Of a stretch of DNA of 64,000 nt, positions 11,914 through 25,386 are shown piece by piece. The notes below the pieces were generated by a model. The model ran no database searches. It was not told the DNA's origin and was given only the letters and a program-made list of their open reading frames with translations. Origin of the DNA: Haematobia irritans (Eukaryota > Arthropoda > Insecta > Diptera > Muscidae); the NCBI RefSeq assembly GCF_050003625.1, contig NC_134397.1, positions 196,251,063-196,315,062 on the forward strand, given 5' to 3'. The translations under genes and the position numbers were made by a program. Numbering within the stretch: position 1 is the stretch's first letter; each line of letters begins with the position of its first letter.

Positions 11914-12327
11914 CATCCCAGCAAAAAAAGCGTCGCCAAAAAAGTAATGAAAATGTTCTTTTTGGATCCGGAAGTGGTGCAAAATTGACGCAGAAGCGAT
12001 GAATTTAACATGGACTTGTCACAGGATGGAATTCCTCCATTTCAACAGCAGTTGCACTGAATTTGCATCACTTCTTTAGGTGTGATCCGAATTCAATGTT
12101 TTGGATGTAAATTAAACAATTCTGTGATATTTTGTCAAATAAATAATTTTTATAATTTTTTATAATTTTTAATGGATTCTAACGCTTCTCGGAAACGTTT
12201 GACCTCAAATATTTTAAAAAATTCAAAATTTTTCTGAAAAAAAAAGAACATTATTGGAAGTATATCTTCTGGAAGTGCTTTTAAAGTTGTGCCTTTGGAA
12301 GAACTTCCAAATTTTTTTCCTGGGATG
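11914..12327 (+). mobile_element. MITE of CATCCCAGCAAAAAAA type
   Basis: About 414 bp with ends CATCCCAGCAAAAAAAG and CAAATTTTTTTCCTGGGATG as imperfect inverted repeats. The internal GCGTCGCCAAAAAAGTA and TTTGGATCCGGAAGTGGTGC are shared by copies at 18783, 33424, 47886 and 51430. It is non-coding. Confidence 0.75.
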
Positions 12328-13454
12328 TATATACTGCCTTAAGTTCGGCCAGGTCGAATCTTATGTACCCTCCACCATGGATTGCGTAGAAACTTCTACT
12401 AAAAACGGTCATCCACAATTAAATTACTTGGGTTGCGGCCGATGGCAAGGCATCTTAAAACTCTTTAACATCATCTTCTAAACTGTAAATTAGTCCATGC
12501 GGGATATATCGTAGACAAAAGAAAGGTCGATTAAATATGTATATATTAAGTTCTTTACCGGTATATATAGGGAAGAAATAATTACGAACCGATGAACTTT
12601 TGTGTGGTAACTATATAGCCAGAATTGAAATATGAGGGTCGCTTTATATGGAGGCTATATACAATTATGAACACGAGTCTACCAAAAATGGCATATTTTT
12701 TACTGTTTGGTAGATTGGTAGAATTCTTGATGTTTTGCAAGATTTGCAAAATATTCCTCTTCAACTATGAAATGCTTCATAAATGTTCTATAGATATAAA
12801 ATTTTGACATAATTTTGAACAGAAATAAAATTCTGACAAAATTTTCTATAGAAATACAATTTTGACAAATTTTTGTATACAAATTATAGTTTGACAAAAT
12901 TTCCTAAAGACATAAAATTTTGACAAAATTTTCTATAGAAAAAAAAAACTTTGACAACATTTTCTATAGAAATTTAAAATTTTGACAAAATTTTCTATGG
13001 CAATAAAATTTTGGTAAATTTTTTTTGGCTCTTAGAGGCTCCGCAAGCCAAATCTGGGGATCCGTTTATATGGAGCTATATATAATTATGGACCGATGTG
13101 GACTAAGTTTTACATGGTTGTTAGAGACCATATACCAACACCATGTACCAAATTTCAACCGGATCGGATGACATTTGCTTCTCTTTGATACTCCGCAAGC
13201 CAAATCTGGGGATACGTTTATATGGAGCTATATATAATTATGGACCGATGTGGACCAACTTTTGCATGGTTGTTAGAGACCATATACCAACATCATGTAC
13301 CAAATTTCAGCCGGATCGGATGAAATTTGCTTCTCTTTGAGGCTCTGCAAGCCTAATCTGGAGGTCCGTTTATATGGGGGCTATACGTAACAGTGGTCCA
13401 GTTGCAATACCATTCGACCTACATCATTCACCCCATCGTATGGTGGAGGGTATA
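12328..13454 (-). mobile_element. DINE-1/Helentron-like element, subfamily A
   Basis: Hairpin side at left (TAAGTTCGGCCAGGTCGAAT, GTACCCTCCACCATGG). The 30-bp minisatellite lies at ~12785-13022, two to three monomers at 13030-13410, and the element ends at TGGTGGAGGGTATA. The GTCY block is missing, so the GTCY side is internally deleted. The adjacent MITE abuts its left end. Confidence 0.7.
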
Positions 13455-13506
13455 CAAATTATATATTAAGAATATAAAAGTGTACTCAAAAATATTGATA
13501 AGAATA

Positions 13507-14937
13507 ACAAGTATATATAGTAGTAAGTTCGCCCGGGCCGAATCTTAAATACCCACCACCATGAATCAAAAATAATAGTTTCCTTTGAAAATGTCAGGGG
13601 GTGGGGGGGTTTGATGACAGATATTTTCCCAAGCAGATCAGTTCAACCAGTACGCTTCCCACAGATAAATGTAAAGATTTTACCTATGAAGACTAGATCA
13701 GATTCTGAATTTATAAGAACCATTTTTTGTCTGAGTTTTAGAGGAATCATAAACATCTCTTGGAAGTGTGCAAGAAAATGATGAAATAACGACTTGGTTT
13801 GAAATCTAAAAACTGTGAATTTTCATCCCAATTATTTAAATGGTTACGAGAAGTAAAATTTGGAAATTTTGCATTCAGTTTCAAGCAATGAAATCGGTCT
13901 ATATGGAGGCCTTACCAAATGGACCGATAAAACTAAATAATATACACTTTGTTATGGGTCTAAATTGCCAGTATATTTTCAATTTGTGGCAAATCGTATA
14001 AAAACTACATTTTCTAGAAACCATAGGAGTTAAATCGGGAGTTCGGTGAAATGGGTGCTATACCAAAACATGGAAGGATACACACAGTATTCAGCACATT
14101 TAATTGTAATTCTAAACTCTAGACCCCAAATCGGTGGGCCGGCTTATAAGGGGGCTATATCAAAAACCGATACTCAATACATTCGTTACACCTCTTTATG
14201 GTCCTAGAATACCTCTAGAGTTCCAACTTAAGGCAAATTAGATTAAAACTACGGATTCTAGAAGCCCAAGAAGTAAATCTGGAGATCGGTCTGTATGGGG
14301 GCTATATCGAAACATGGACCGATAATCACCATTTTCGGCACATCTATTTATTTTCCTAGAATACCTCTACATTTCCAATTTCAGGCAAATTGGATAAAAA
14401 CTACGGTTTCTAGAAGACCAAGAAATAAAATCGGGAGATCGGTCTATATGGTGGCTATATCAAAACATGGCCCGATAACCACCATTTTCGACACATCTTT
14501 TTATTTTCCTAGAATACCTCTACATTTCCAATTTCAGGCAAATTGGATAAAAACTACGGTTTCTAGAAGACCAAGAAGTAAAATAGGGAGATCGGTCTAT
14601 ATGGTGGCTATATCAAAACATGGCCCGATAAACACCATTTTCGACACATCTTTTTATTTTCCTAGAATACCTCTAAATTTCCAATTTCAGGCAAATTGGA
14701 TCAAAACTACGGTTTCTAGTAGCCCAAGAAGTAAAATCGGGAGTTCGGTCTATATGGTGGCTATATCAAAACATGGCCGGATAACCACCATTTTCGGCAC
14801 ATCTTTTTATTTTCCTAGAATACCTCTAAATTTCCAATTTCAGGCAAATTGGATAAAAACTACGGTTTCTAGAAGCCCAAGAAATAAAATCGGGAGATCG
14901 GTCAATATGGGGGCTATATCAAAACATGGACCGATTG
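13507..14937 (-). mobile_element. DINE-1/Helentron-like element, subfamily B, truncated
   Basis: Hairpin end ACAAGTATATATAG..GTTCGCCCGGGCCGAATCTTAA with ATACCCACCACCATGAATC, a spacer, then monomers. From 14295 there are five very similar monomers spaced exactly 153 bp (14295, 14448, 14601, 14754, 14907). The GTCY block is absent and the copy stops where a C element begins. Confidence 0.7.
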
Positions 14938-15054
14938 GATTAGATTTTGTAAGATATTCCAAAATTTTCCAAAAAAATAAACAAGTGAGTAAAGTAGAAA
15001 GTCAGTTTTTTTGGATTTTGTAAGATATTCCAAAATTAACAAAAAAAAAAAAAA
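14938..15054. repeat. Short tandem of element-end plus flank
   Basis: The phrase ATTTTGTAAGATATTCCAAAATT is followed by an A-rich run, ACAAGTRAGTAAAGTAGAAAGTC, and then the whole is repeated before the real C element continues. A stub of the C 3' end therefore sits directly before the full copy. Confidence 0.65.
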
Positions 15055-17204
<2,150 letters not shown>

Positions 17205-18782
17205 AAAACATTAAATAGTTTGATTTCTTCTGTTTAAAATTTCTGTTGATTGGCTTCTGGCCATGGATTAGTTTAGAATTATTATTGACACACCTATGAA
17301 AATCTCGTACGGTAGACTTTTTCATTTTCATATTTGTTCTTAATTTATAGAAATCATATAATCCTATTTAACTCTAGATATTATTTTAAGAGTCAGTTAA
17401 AAAAAACACGAATTTTCTTTAGATTTTGTAGTTTATGACCCTATTGTACAATCAGCAAATTCACAGGTAAACAACAACGCTTCTACTACAATGAAATACA
17501 ATTGAGTTGTTTTGGTCTCTAAGAAGGTCAATAAGAGAGGGGACACCATGGCAACGTCATTCACTCCAATGTTGATAGTAAGCATTAGCTGTCCCCCTGG
17601 ACGTATAAGCAATGTAGACATTTGACAAACATTAAGTATACGTCCACTAGTACAATTGAATTGAATTCTACTCTCGTGATGGGTGGGGAAGGAAATGCCT
17701 AAGCGAGTGTTGGTTGCCGTTGGTGGGAGAGAGTGTGTGTTTGGTAGAAAAAAAAAAACAATAACAGACAACACGAAAAAGAGAATAAGGTTGTTTAAAT
17801 ATAGAATGACATGTTTTCCCTAGTATTTTTTTATTTAATTCCATTATTCAAATATGTACTGTGATTGTGCAATTAAAAAAGTTTTACAAAAATGTAGGTC
17901 AGGTCCCAATGAACTATCATATAAATATAAGGTGGAGACATGGCTTTAGGTAACGTAAAGTTATAAGTTGATATTTATAGGAATTTTAATTAAATTTAAA
18001 ATAATCGATTAATAGTTTGTCTAGCATTTCATTTTATTTATATCTTTATGTGGTAATCACGCAACAGCCTTCAACATGGGAGCTGTCGTTTTGAAATTTG
18101 GCACAGGGCAAGTTGGAATATGAGCTATATCGAACCGGCTTTTATATAGTTCCCTTATAAACCCACCGATTTGATTACGGTGGCATCTAGACGACTCTGT
18201 TTCCTCTCGATTATAAAATTGCCCAGTAATAAAAGAGCTTACAAAAAAGTTGTTTGGATTCCCAACTTGTGATCCGCAAGTAGTGCAAACTTTGATCCAA
18301 TGAATTTTACATTGTCATAGGACAGAAGTACTTCATTTTTCGACCCTTTAAAAAATCAAAAAAATTATTTTTTATTTTTTTCACCAATTACACTTTTTAT
18401 ATATTTTTCAAAATTTTTTTATTACATTTTTATATTTTAATTATATAATTTTTACAATTTGAAGAAGGAAATTCAACCTGGGTTTGTTGACACCATAACA
18501 GAATGCCTTTGCACACTCAGCCACACAACTTCTCGGTATATACTTTATTAATATGAATAAAATGAAAATAAAGAACGCAGGTTCAAATCTCATCAGCGGT
18601 TAATTTTTTTTATCAAATATTTTTGTTGCCACCATAACAGAATGCACTAGCTACAACTAGCTCTACAACAAACGCCATTGAAATGTCAATGGGTTGAAAT
18701 GTAAATTCAAATATTTGTGATATGATCGTAGAATGACACTAAGCCCAACATTCTAACTAATTCTCGAGATGTTCTTTATTAG
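17205..18782. other. Mostly single-copy non-coding DNA
   Basis: 17400-17800 is less AT-rich and carries a 113-codon minus frame without recognisable features, so I do not call it a gene. 18050-18180 is a small piece of B-type repeat. 18480-18660 contains two CACCATAACAGAATGC phrases and a B-box-like AGGTTCAAATCTC, possibly a decayed SINE. Confidence 0.45.
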
Positions 18783-19110
18783 TATCCCAGCATAAAAAGA
18801 GTCGCCAAAAAAGTACCGAAAATGTTCTTTTTGGATCCTTAAGTGGTGCAAAATTGGTGCAGAAGCGATGAATTTAACATGGGCTTGTCATAGGACGGAT
18901 GTCCACCATTTCAACAGCCGTTGCACCGAACTGCTTCTTACGGTGTGATCTGAATTCAGTGCTTTGGTTGTGATTTGAAAATTTTTTTGATATTTTGATA
19001 AATAAATACTGTTTAAAAATGTTCATGATTTTTTAATGCATTCTTATGCTTGTCTGAAACGCTTGACCTCAAATATTTTCAAAAATGCGCAATCTTTCTA
19101 GAATGAATTT
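18783..19110 (+). mobile_element. MITE of CCCAGCAAAAAAA type, right-truncated
   Basis: Starts TATCCCAGCATAAAAAGAGTCGCC and follows the family through GATCCTTAAGTGGTGC and the AATATTTTCAAAAAT region. The right inverted repeat is missing. Confidence 0.65.
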
Positions 19111-19163
19111 AGCAACTTTTTCGACATTTTATTAATGCTTACTATGTTTCTATCCTATTTGAA

Positions 19164-20010
19164 ACAAGTAAGGAATGTCTAAGGTCGGGCGGGGCCGACT
19201 ATATTATACCCTGCACCACTTTGGTTTTTGTAAAGGTTTTTGTCCCAAATACATACATTTAAATCTGACTCCATCTGAACAAAATGTATAATCTATAGAC
19301 TTAAAATTTAAGTCTGCTAATACCCTGGGATGGTACACTATGTTAGTAAAAAGCAGAGTATAAATATGGGAAACATTTTAATCTGAACCAATTTTGAGGC
19401 AACTTCGCAAAAGTGTATTTATGGTTTATCGGTCGATAGATAGGTATTTTCGACTTAGCAGTGGCGATTTTATAAGGAAAATGTGGGTGTTTTGGTCATT
19501 TTTGCCCAAATCGGAAAAGCATATATATGGAAGCTATATAGAAATCTGAACCGATTTCAACCAAATTTGACATGCATACTAAGTATTTTAATTCTACTCC
19601 CTGTGCAAAATTTCACGTAAATCGGACAACAACTTTGAACTCTGTGGTCATATGACGGAAAATCGGGCGAAAGATATATATGGGAGCTATATCTAAATCT
19701 GAGCCGATTTCAATAAAATTTAGCACACTTGACTATAGTACTTATTGTTCTCCTGGTGCAAAATTTCAACCAAATTGGGCTAAAACTCTGGCTTCTGAGG
19801 CCATATGAGTCTATATCGGGCGAAAGATGTATATGAGAGCTATATCTCAATCTGAAACGATTTCAATCAAATTTGGCACATCTGACTATAATACTTATTG
19901 TTCTCCTGGTGCAAAATTTCAAGCAAATTAGGGTAAAACTCTGGCTTCTGGGGCCATATAAATCCATATCGGGCGAAAGATATATATGGGAGCTATATCT
20001 AAATCTGAAC
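19164..20010 (-). mobile_element. DINE-1/Helentron-like element, subfamily D, truncated
   Basis: Hairpin end ACAAGTAAGGAATGTCTAAG, stem GTCGG/CCGAC, subterminal ATACCCTGCACCACTTTG. Then monomers with GAAAGATATATATGGGAGCTATATCTAAATCTGA every ~155 bp. The GTCY side is lost at the junction with a SINE tail. Confidence 0.7.
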
Positions 20011-20066
20011 AATGGACTGAATAGTCTAAGTGAGCCTGATACATCGGGCTGCCACCTAACCTAACA
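20011..20066 (+). mobile_element. SINE 3'-tail remnant
   Basis: Only the last ~56 bp of the SINE (AATGGACTGAATAGTCTAAG to CCTAACCTAACA) remains, joined directly to a truncated D-type element. Its ATACATCGGGCTGCCACC is closer to the SINE than to the LINE version of the shared tail. Confidence 0.75.
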
Positions 20067-20559
20067 TGAACTTCCATGGAAGTGAAAAATTCAAGAGACA
20101 TAGGTTTAAATCCTCCCAGGGTGACATTTTTAATTTTATTTTTATTGTCTTTCTTTACTTTTTTGATTTTCTATCCTTGTTTGCTTCATTTAATTGTCCA
20201 AAATTAAAATTTTAATTTTAAACTGGTCCAAAGGAATTTCATCGGAAGTAAAAAAAAAAACAAACGATGGAGGATACCGGCCAAAATTAAAAAAATATAT
20301 AAAATATTCACAAATTTAATAAATTAAAAAAAATTAAATTACAGATCAATCTTGGTTTGGGTATGTTTTTTAAGGACCTTACCCCCGTCAAAAGTCGACA
20401 CTTCTAAATGTTAAAATCTCTAAAATCGACTTTTCCATTTTGAAGAAACAAAATCAGTCGAATAATCGACTTTTGAAAATTTTATAATTCAGCCTCATTA
20501 GATTCAAATTTAATTGGGAGATGTCCACTTATTAGAGGTTACTTTTAATGTAAATTTGA
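20067..20559. other. AT-rich non-coding DNA
   Basis: Nothing recognisable except a B-box-like AGGTTTAAATCCTCC near 20102 and poly(A) and poly(T) runs. Confidence 0.5.
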
Positions 20560-21160
20560 CGAACCGAATCTGATGAATTTTGATCCTCCAAGAAGTTCCG
20601 GAGGTCAAATCAGGGGATCGATTTATATGGGGTCTATATATAATTATGGACCGATATGGGCCTCTTCTTACATGTTTGTTAGAGACCATGTACTAACGCC
20701 ACGTAGCAAATTTGAACTGGAGCGGATGAATTTTGCTCCTCTAAGAGGCTCCGGAGGTCAAATCTGGGGATCGGTTTATAAGGGGGCTATATATAATTAT
20801 GGACCGATATGGACCAATTTTTGTATTATTGCTAGAGACCATATACTAATACCACGTACTAAATTTCAGCCGGATCGATATTTGGGCTATACGTTAAAGT
20901 GGATCGATATGGCCCATTTGCAATACCATCCGACCTACATCAATATCAACTAATTGTGCCAAGTTTCAAGTCAATAGCTTGTTTCGTTCGGAAGTTAGCG
21001 TGATTTCAACAGACGGACGGACATGCTTAGATCGACTCAGAATTTTACCACGACCCAGAATATATATATACTTTATGGGGTCTTATAGCGATATTTCGAT
21101 GTGTTACAAACGGAATGACAAAGTTAATATACCCCCCCATCCTATGGTGGAGGGTATAAA
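20560..21160 (-). mobile_element. DINE-1/Helentron-like element, subfamily A, GTCY-side fragment
   Basis: Two A monomers, then CCAAGTTTCAAGTCAATAGCTTG, GTCY tract, AATATATATATACTTTATGGGG and the terminal CCTATGGTGGAGGGTATA. The hairpin side is missing. Confidence 0.7.
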
Positions 21161-21194
21161 AAAACAAATTCCACTATTCCGCTTACTTGGATTG

Positions 21195-21290
21195 TCTGCT
21201 CCATGCGCGTTAACAGCCGCTTTAGCATATTGTACCACCGACAGAGTTGCCATAGGAACGTCTAACGAATATTTTAATACTTTTCATGGC
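21195..21290 (-). repeat. Second, diverged copy of the tRNA-like relic
   Basis: The sequence gcgcgttaacagccgctttag through gttgccataggaacgtctaac to cttttcatggcc parallels 6858-6940. The B-box part is not preserved. Confidence 0.45.
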
Positions 21291-21986
21291 CAAAAAATAA
21301 CGAAAGGCGAAATTTTTGTTACCGTTCGTTCACGATTTTGGAGCGTACCTCCTCGTTGGAGGAGAACAAAATTTTACAGAATTTTGTTCTAAAGACATAT
21401 TTAAATGAGAAGTTTATGTTCCCCCTATTATTCTTATAAATCCATAAGTACCCATATGTAAAAGCTTAAGATTGAAAATTGGGAACTGTAACCGTGTGAA
21501 ATTCTATCTTATCAAAAACCCGCTATGGCGAGGAAATTTTAAGGGAACTATTATTTTTAACCCTTTCACTACTGATGTCCACTTAGAAGGACATTCGAAA
21601 AAGACACCAAATTCTATTTTCCCACTTAGTTTCGATTTATTTTTCGATGTTATTTTAAAGTAGAGGCTCTCATCTAAATAAGCTATATATATTGTCCATA
21701 TTGGTGAGGTCTAAAATATATTTTTATAAAACTTCTTTAACAATAAACGAAAAATACGAAAATTTGAGACAATTTTTGTACTGTATGTTTCTAGTAAATA
21801 GACATTTAGATAGATAGATTGAAAGATATTCTAGGCCAAAAAGCGCTTATTTTCGCAAGGCCATTTGGTCACAATTCAAGAATCAAGTTTTCAGAACAAG
21901 CTCATGTAGCCCTTGAAGTAATTGAGGTAGGTTTTTAAAATGACAATTTTTGTTCTACATGCTGTTAGTACAAGTAAAAAAAGAAG
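21291..21986. other. Non-coding DNA
   Basis: No gene or clear repeat apart from a short stretch shared with 10430-10620. AT-rich. Confidence 0.45.
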
Positions 21987-23674
21987 AACAAGTATATACG
22001 GCCGTAAGTTCGGCCAGGCCGAATCTTATGTACCCTCCACCATGGATTGTATAGAAACTTCTACGAAAAACTGTCATCCACAATCGAATTACTTGGGTTG
22101 TGGTATCTTAAAAATTCTTAAAATCGTTTTCTAAATTGTGAGTTAGCCCATACGTGGTATATATTAGACAAAAAAATTATGTATAGTTAAGTCTACAAAT
22201 AATTACGAATCGATATGGACTGTTTGCACGGTACGTAGAGAGCCAGAATTGAAATATGGGGGTCGCTTATATGGGGACTATATACAATTATAAACTTGAT
22301 ATGGACCAATTTTTGTGTGATTGGGGATCGATTTATCTGAGGGCCATATATAACTATAGACCGATATGGACCTAGTTACGCATGGTTCTTAACGACCATA
22401 TACTAGCACAATGTACCAAATTTCAACTCACTCGGATGAAATTTGTTCCTCCAAAACCAAATCTCGGGATCGGTTTATATGGGGCTATGTATGATTATGG
22501 ACTGATATGAACCACTTTTGGCATGACTGTTACATATCATATACTACCACCACGTACCAAATTTCAAGCAGATCGAATGAATTTTGCTGCTCCAAAAGGC
22601 ACCGGAGTTCAAATCTGGGGATCGTTTATATGGGAGCTATATAATTATGGACAGATAGGAACCAATTCCTGCATGGTTGTTGGATATCATATACTAACAT
22701 CACGTACCAAATTTCAACCGAATGGGAAGAATTTTGCTCTTCCAAGGGGCTCTGGAGGTCAAATCTGGGGATCGGTTTATATGGGGCCTATATATAATTA
22801 TGGACCGATATCGACTAAGTTTTGCATGGGAGTTTAAGGCCATATATTAACACCACGTACCAAATTTCAACTGAATCAGATGAATTTTGGTCTTCCAAGA
22901 GGCTCCGGAGGTCAAATCTGGTGATCGGTTTATATGGGGGCTATATATAATTATGGACCGATGTGGACCAATTTTTGCATGGTTGTTAGAGACCATATAT
23001 TAACACCATGTACCAAATTTCAGCCGGGTCGGATGAAATTTGCTTCTCTTAGCGGCCTCGCAAGCCAAATCGGGGGATCGGTTTATATGGGGGCTATATA
23101 TAATTATGGACCGATGTGGACCAATGTTTGCATGGTTGTTGGAGACCATATACTAACACCATGTACCAAATTTCAGCCGGATCGGATAAAATTTGCTTCT
23201 CTTAGAGGCCTCGCAAGCCAAATCGGGGGATCGGTTTATATGGGGGCTATATATAATTATGGACCGATGTGGACCAATTTTTGCATGGTTGTTAGAGACC
23301 ATATACTAACATCATTTACCAAATTTCAGCCGGATCGGATAAAATTTGCTTCTCTTAGAGGCCTCGCAAGCCAAATTTGGGGGTCCGTTTATATGGGGGC
23401 TATACGTAAAAGTGGACCGATATGGCCCATTTGCATTACCATCCGACCTACATCAATAACAACTCCTTGTGCCAAGTTTCAAGTCGATAGCATGTTTCGT
23501 TCGGAAGTTAGCGTGATTTCAACAGACGGACGGACGGACATGCTCAGATCGACTCAGAATTTCATCACGACCCAGAATATATATACTTTATGGGGTCTTA
23601 GAGCAATATTTCTATGTGTTACAAACGGAATGACAAAGTTAATATACCCCCCATCCTATGGTGGAGGGTATAAA
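21987..23674 (-). mobile_element. DINE-1/Helentron-like element, subfamily A, most complete copy
   Basis: Uninterrupted 1.69-kb reference copy: end ACAAGTATATACGGCCGTAAG, hairpin TTCGGCCAGGCCGAA, subterminal TGTACCCTCCACCATGG, ~8 monomers (spacing exactly 153 bp at 22929, 23082, 23235, 23388), GTCY tract at ~23524-23540, and terminal CCTATGGTGGAGGGTATA. The monomer keeps a frame open on each strand. I regard this as non-coding because indels in older copies are not frame-preserving. Confidence 0.78.
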
Positions 23675-24739
23675 AATAAAAGTTTTTATCATTAGGTTTA
23701 TTTCGGTAGTGAAAGGGTTGATACATTACTTGTTTCTTTTGATTTGGCTAAAATTTAATTTTCAATAACGGCAGAAATTTATACATATTTTCTATGTGCT
23801 TTATAATACGGAGAAATATTCTCAACTCCTACCAGCAAACTTTATCCTCTATGTATAGATTATCAAACACATTACATAGTTAAGTAGTCGCCATCTCTAT
23901 GCTACCACCAAAGATAATGAAGCGAACAAATAAATAATAAATTTTATTGCTTGGTTTTATTTCTTTATCTGTTCAGAAAGCAAAACAAAAAAGAAAAACT
24001 GGCACTGATTAGATGTCAATATTTACACGAGTATTATTTATTTGAATAAAGACCTACGACCACAATGAAGTGGAAATTAGTATCACATGCGGGATAATAG
24101 GTCGCAGTGTGGTCACCACAGTTAAGCAAACAAACCGGACAGAGTTCACTTTGATTATAATTATATTGATACAATTAATTGAGAGCAAAACAAAAAGTGG
24201 TAGCTACTGGCCACCATGTCAATATTCATTTGTTATGGTGTGCTAATATTAATTGAAATCAGAGGCAATATGAAAAACATTACAATAGAGTCCTCATGAT
24301 GTGATGGTTTTTAGGTGAGGTCAAAGCCACAGACTAGTTTTAGAGACACATTTAGACAATATGCCAGAGGGAGCTTGAATTCTCCGTGGCATTTAAATGA
24401 TTTCTCACAAAGTCGCAAAAAAAAAAAAAAACAGTATGTAAAACGCGTATCGCAAACGTTGTTCTTTTGTTACAAATTTTTTGTTTTTTTTTTTCAGTTT
24501 TCAAAATGTTATTACTACAAAAAATGTTTATTACAAAATGCAAATAATAAAAATAAAAAATTACTTTTATACTAAAATCGCAGACTACTTCGCTTTTATC
24601 AAACATCTTTATTGTTTGCTTTTGAGGTTTCATAGTAAAAGTTTAATATAATTGTACTTAATGCGATATACACTTATAAGACTGCCGTGTAGATCAAAAT
24701 TACACTCCGATTTACCTCAAGTTTACCGCAGTAGAATAA
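23675..24739. other. Non-coding AT-rich DNA
   Basis: No repeat relationship to the rest of the window was noticed. Short frames only, none recognisable. Probably intron. Confidence 0.5.
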
Positions 24740-25050
24740 ACATTCTTTTGCATTACATGCCAAATTTGGTCAAAATTGGTTCAGATTTAGATATAACTCC
24801 CACATATATATTTTTTATCCGATTTAGATTCATATGACCATGGAGTCCAAAGTTTCATTCCCAAAGGTTTTGAAATTTTGCACAGAGAGTGCAATTAAAA
24901 TTTAGTCCAAATCGGTTGAGATTAAGACAAAGGCCCAATATAAATATAAATAGAGCCCAGCAGCTGTGATATTATTAAAACCCTTGGTATTGGTGGTGAT
25001 GGATATAATATGGTCGGCCCCGCCTGACTTTAGACTTTATGTACTGTTTT
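24740..25050 (+). mobile_element. DINE-1/Helentron-like element, subfamily D, hairpin-side fragment
   Basis: One to two monomers (GCCAAATTTGGTCAAAATTGG, TTCAGATTTAGATATAACTCC), then GGTGATGGATATAATATGG, hairpin TCGGCCCCGCCTGA, and an end before poly(T) at ~25050. Confidence 0.65.
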
Positions 25051-25386
25051 TTTTTTTTTTTTATGTGATTGTTCAAAAGTAAAAATGTCGGAAATAAAAT
25101 CAAATTTAAGCCAGGGAAGCAAGTCTTTGGCCCCTACCAGTCTAACTTTTTTGTGCTTCGTTGAGCTCTTGCAGTTTTTGGAACGTCAATAGCTTTAGGA
25201 AAAGCTCATTTTACATTTATTCTCGCGATGTGTTCACAATTTGCACTACGCCGAGGATTTCGATCAAATTAGGTCTTCATTTTTCGGAGGATTTCTGGTG
25301 CTTTTACCGTCGGTTCTCCCGTTTTAACTTGATTTGATGCTATAGAAACCCTAATTTTTATTAGACTTGGCCGATTTTAAACCCTC

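Noticed and set aside
17433..17774. Possible small gene on the minus strand (113 codons)
   Set aside because: No recognisable domain, splice structure or homologue in memory, and the hydrophobic stretches are unremarkable. Left as single-copy non-coding DNA.
22934..23695. Long open frames rich in SVYMGAIYNYGPMWTNFC (also 2349-3233, 14295-15023, 26300-27211, 56995-57444)
   Set aside because: They follow from a 153-bp repeat monomer, are open on both strands, are broken by indels in other copies, and have no start or splice context. Repeat DNA, not a protein family.
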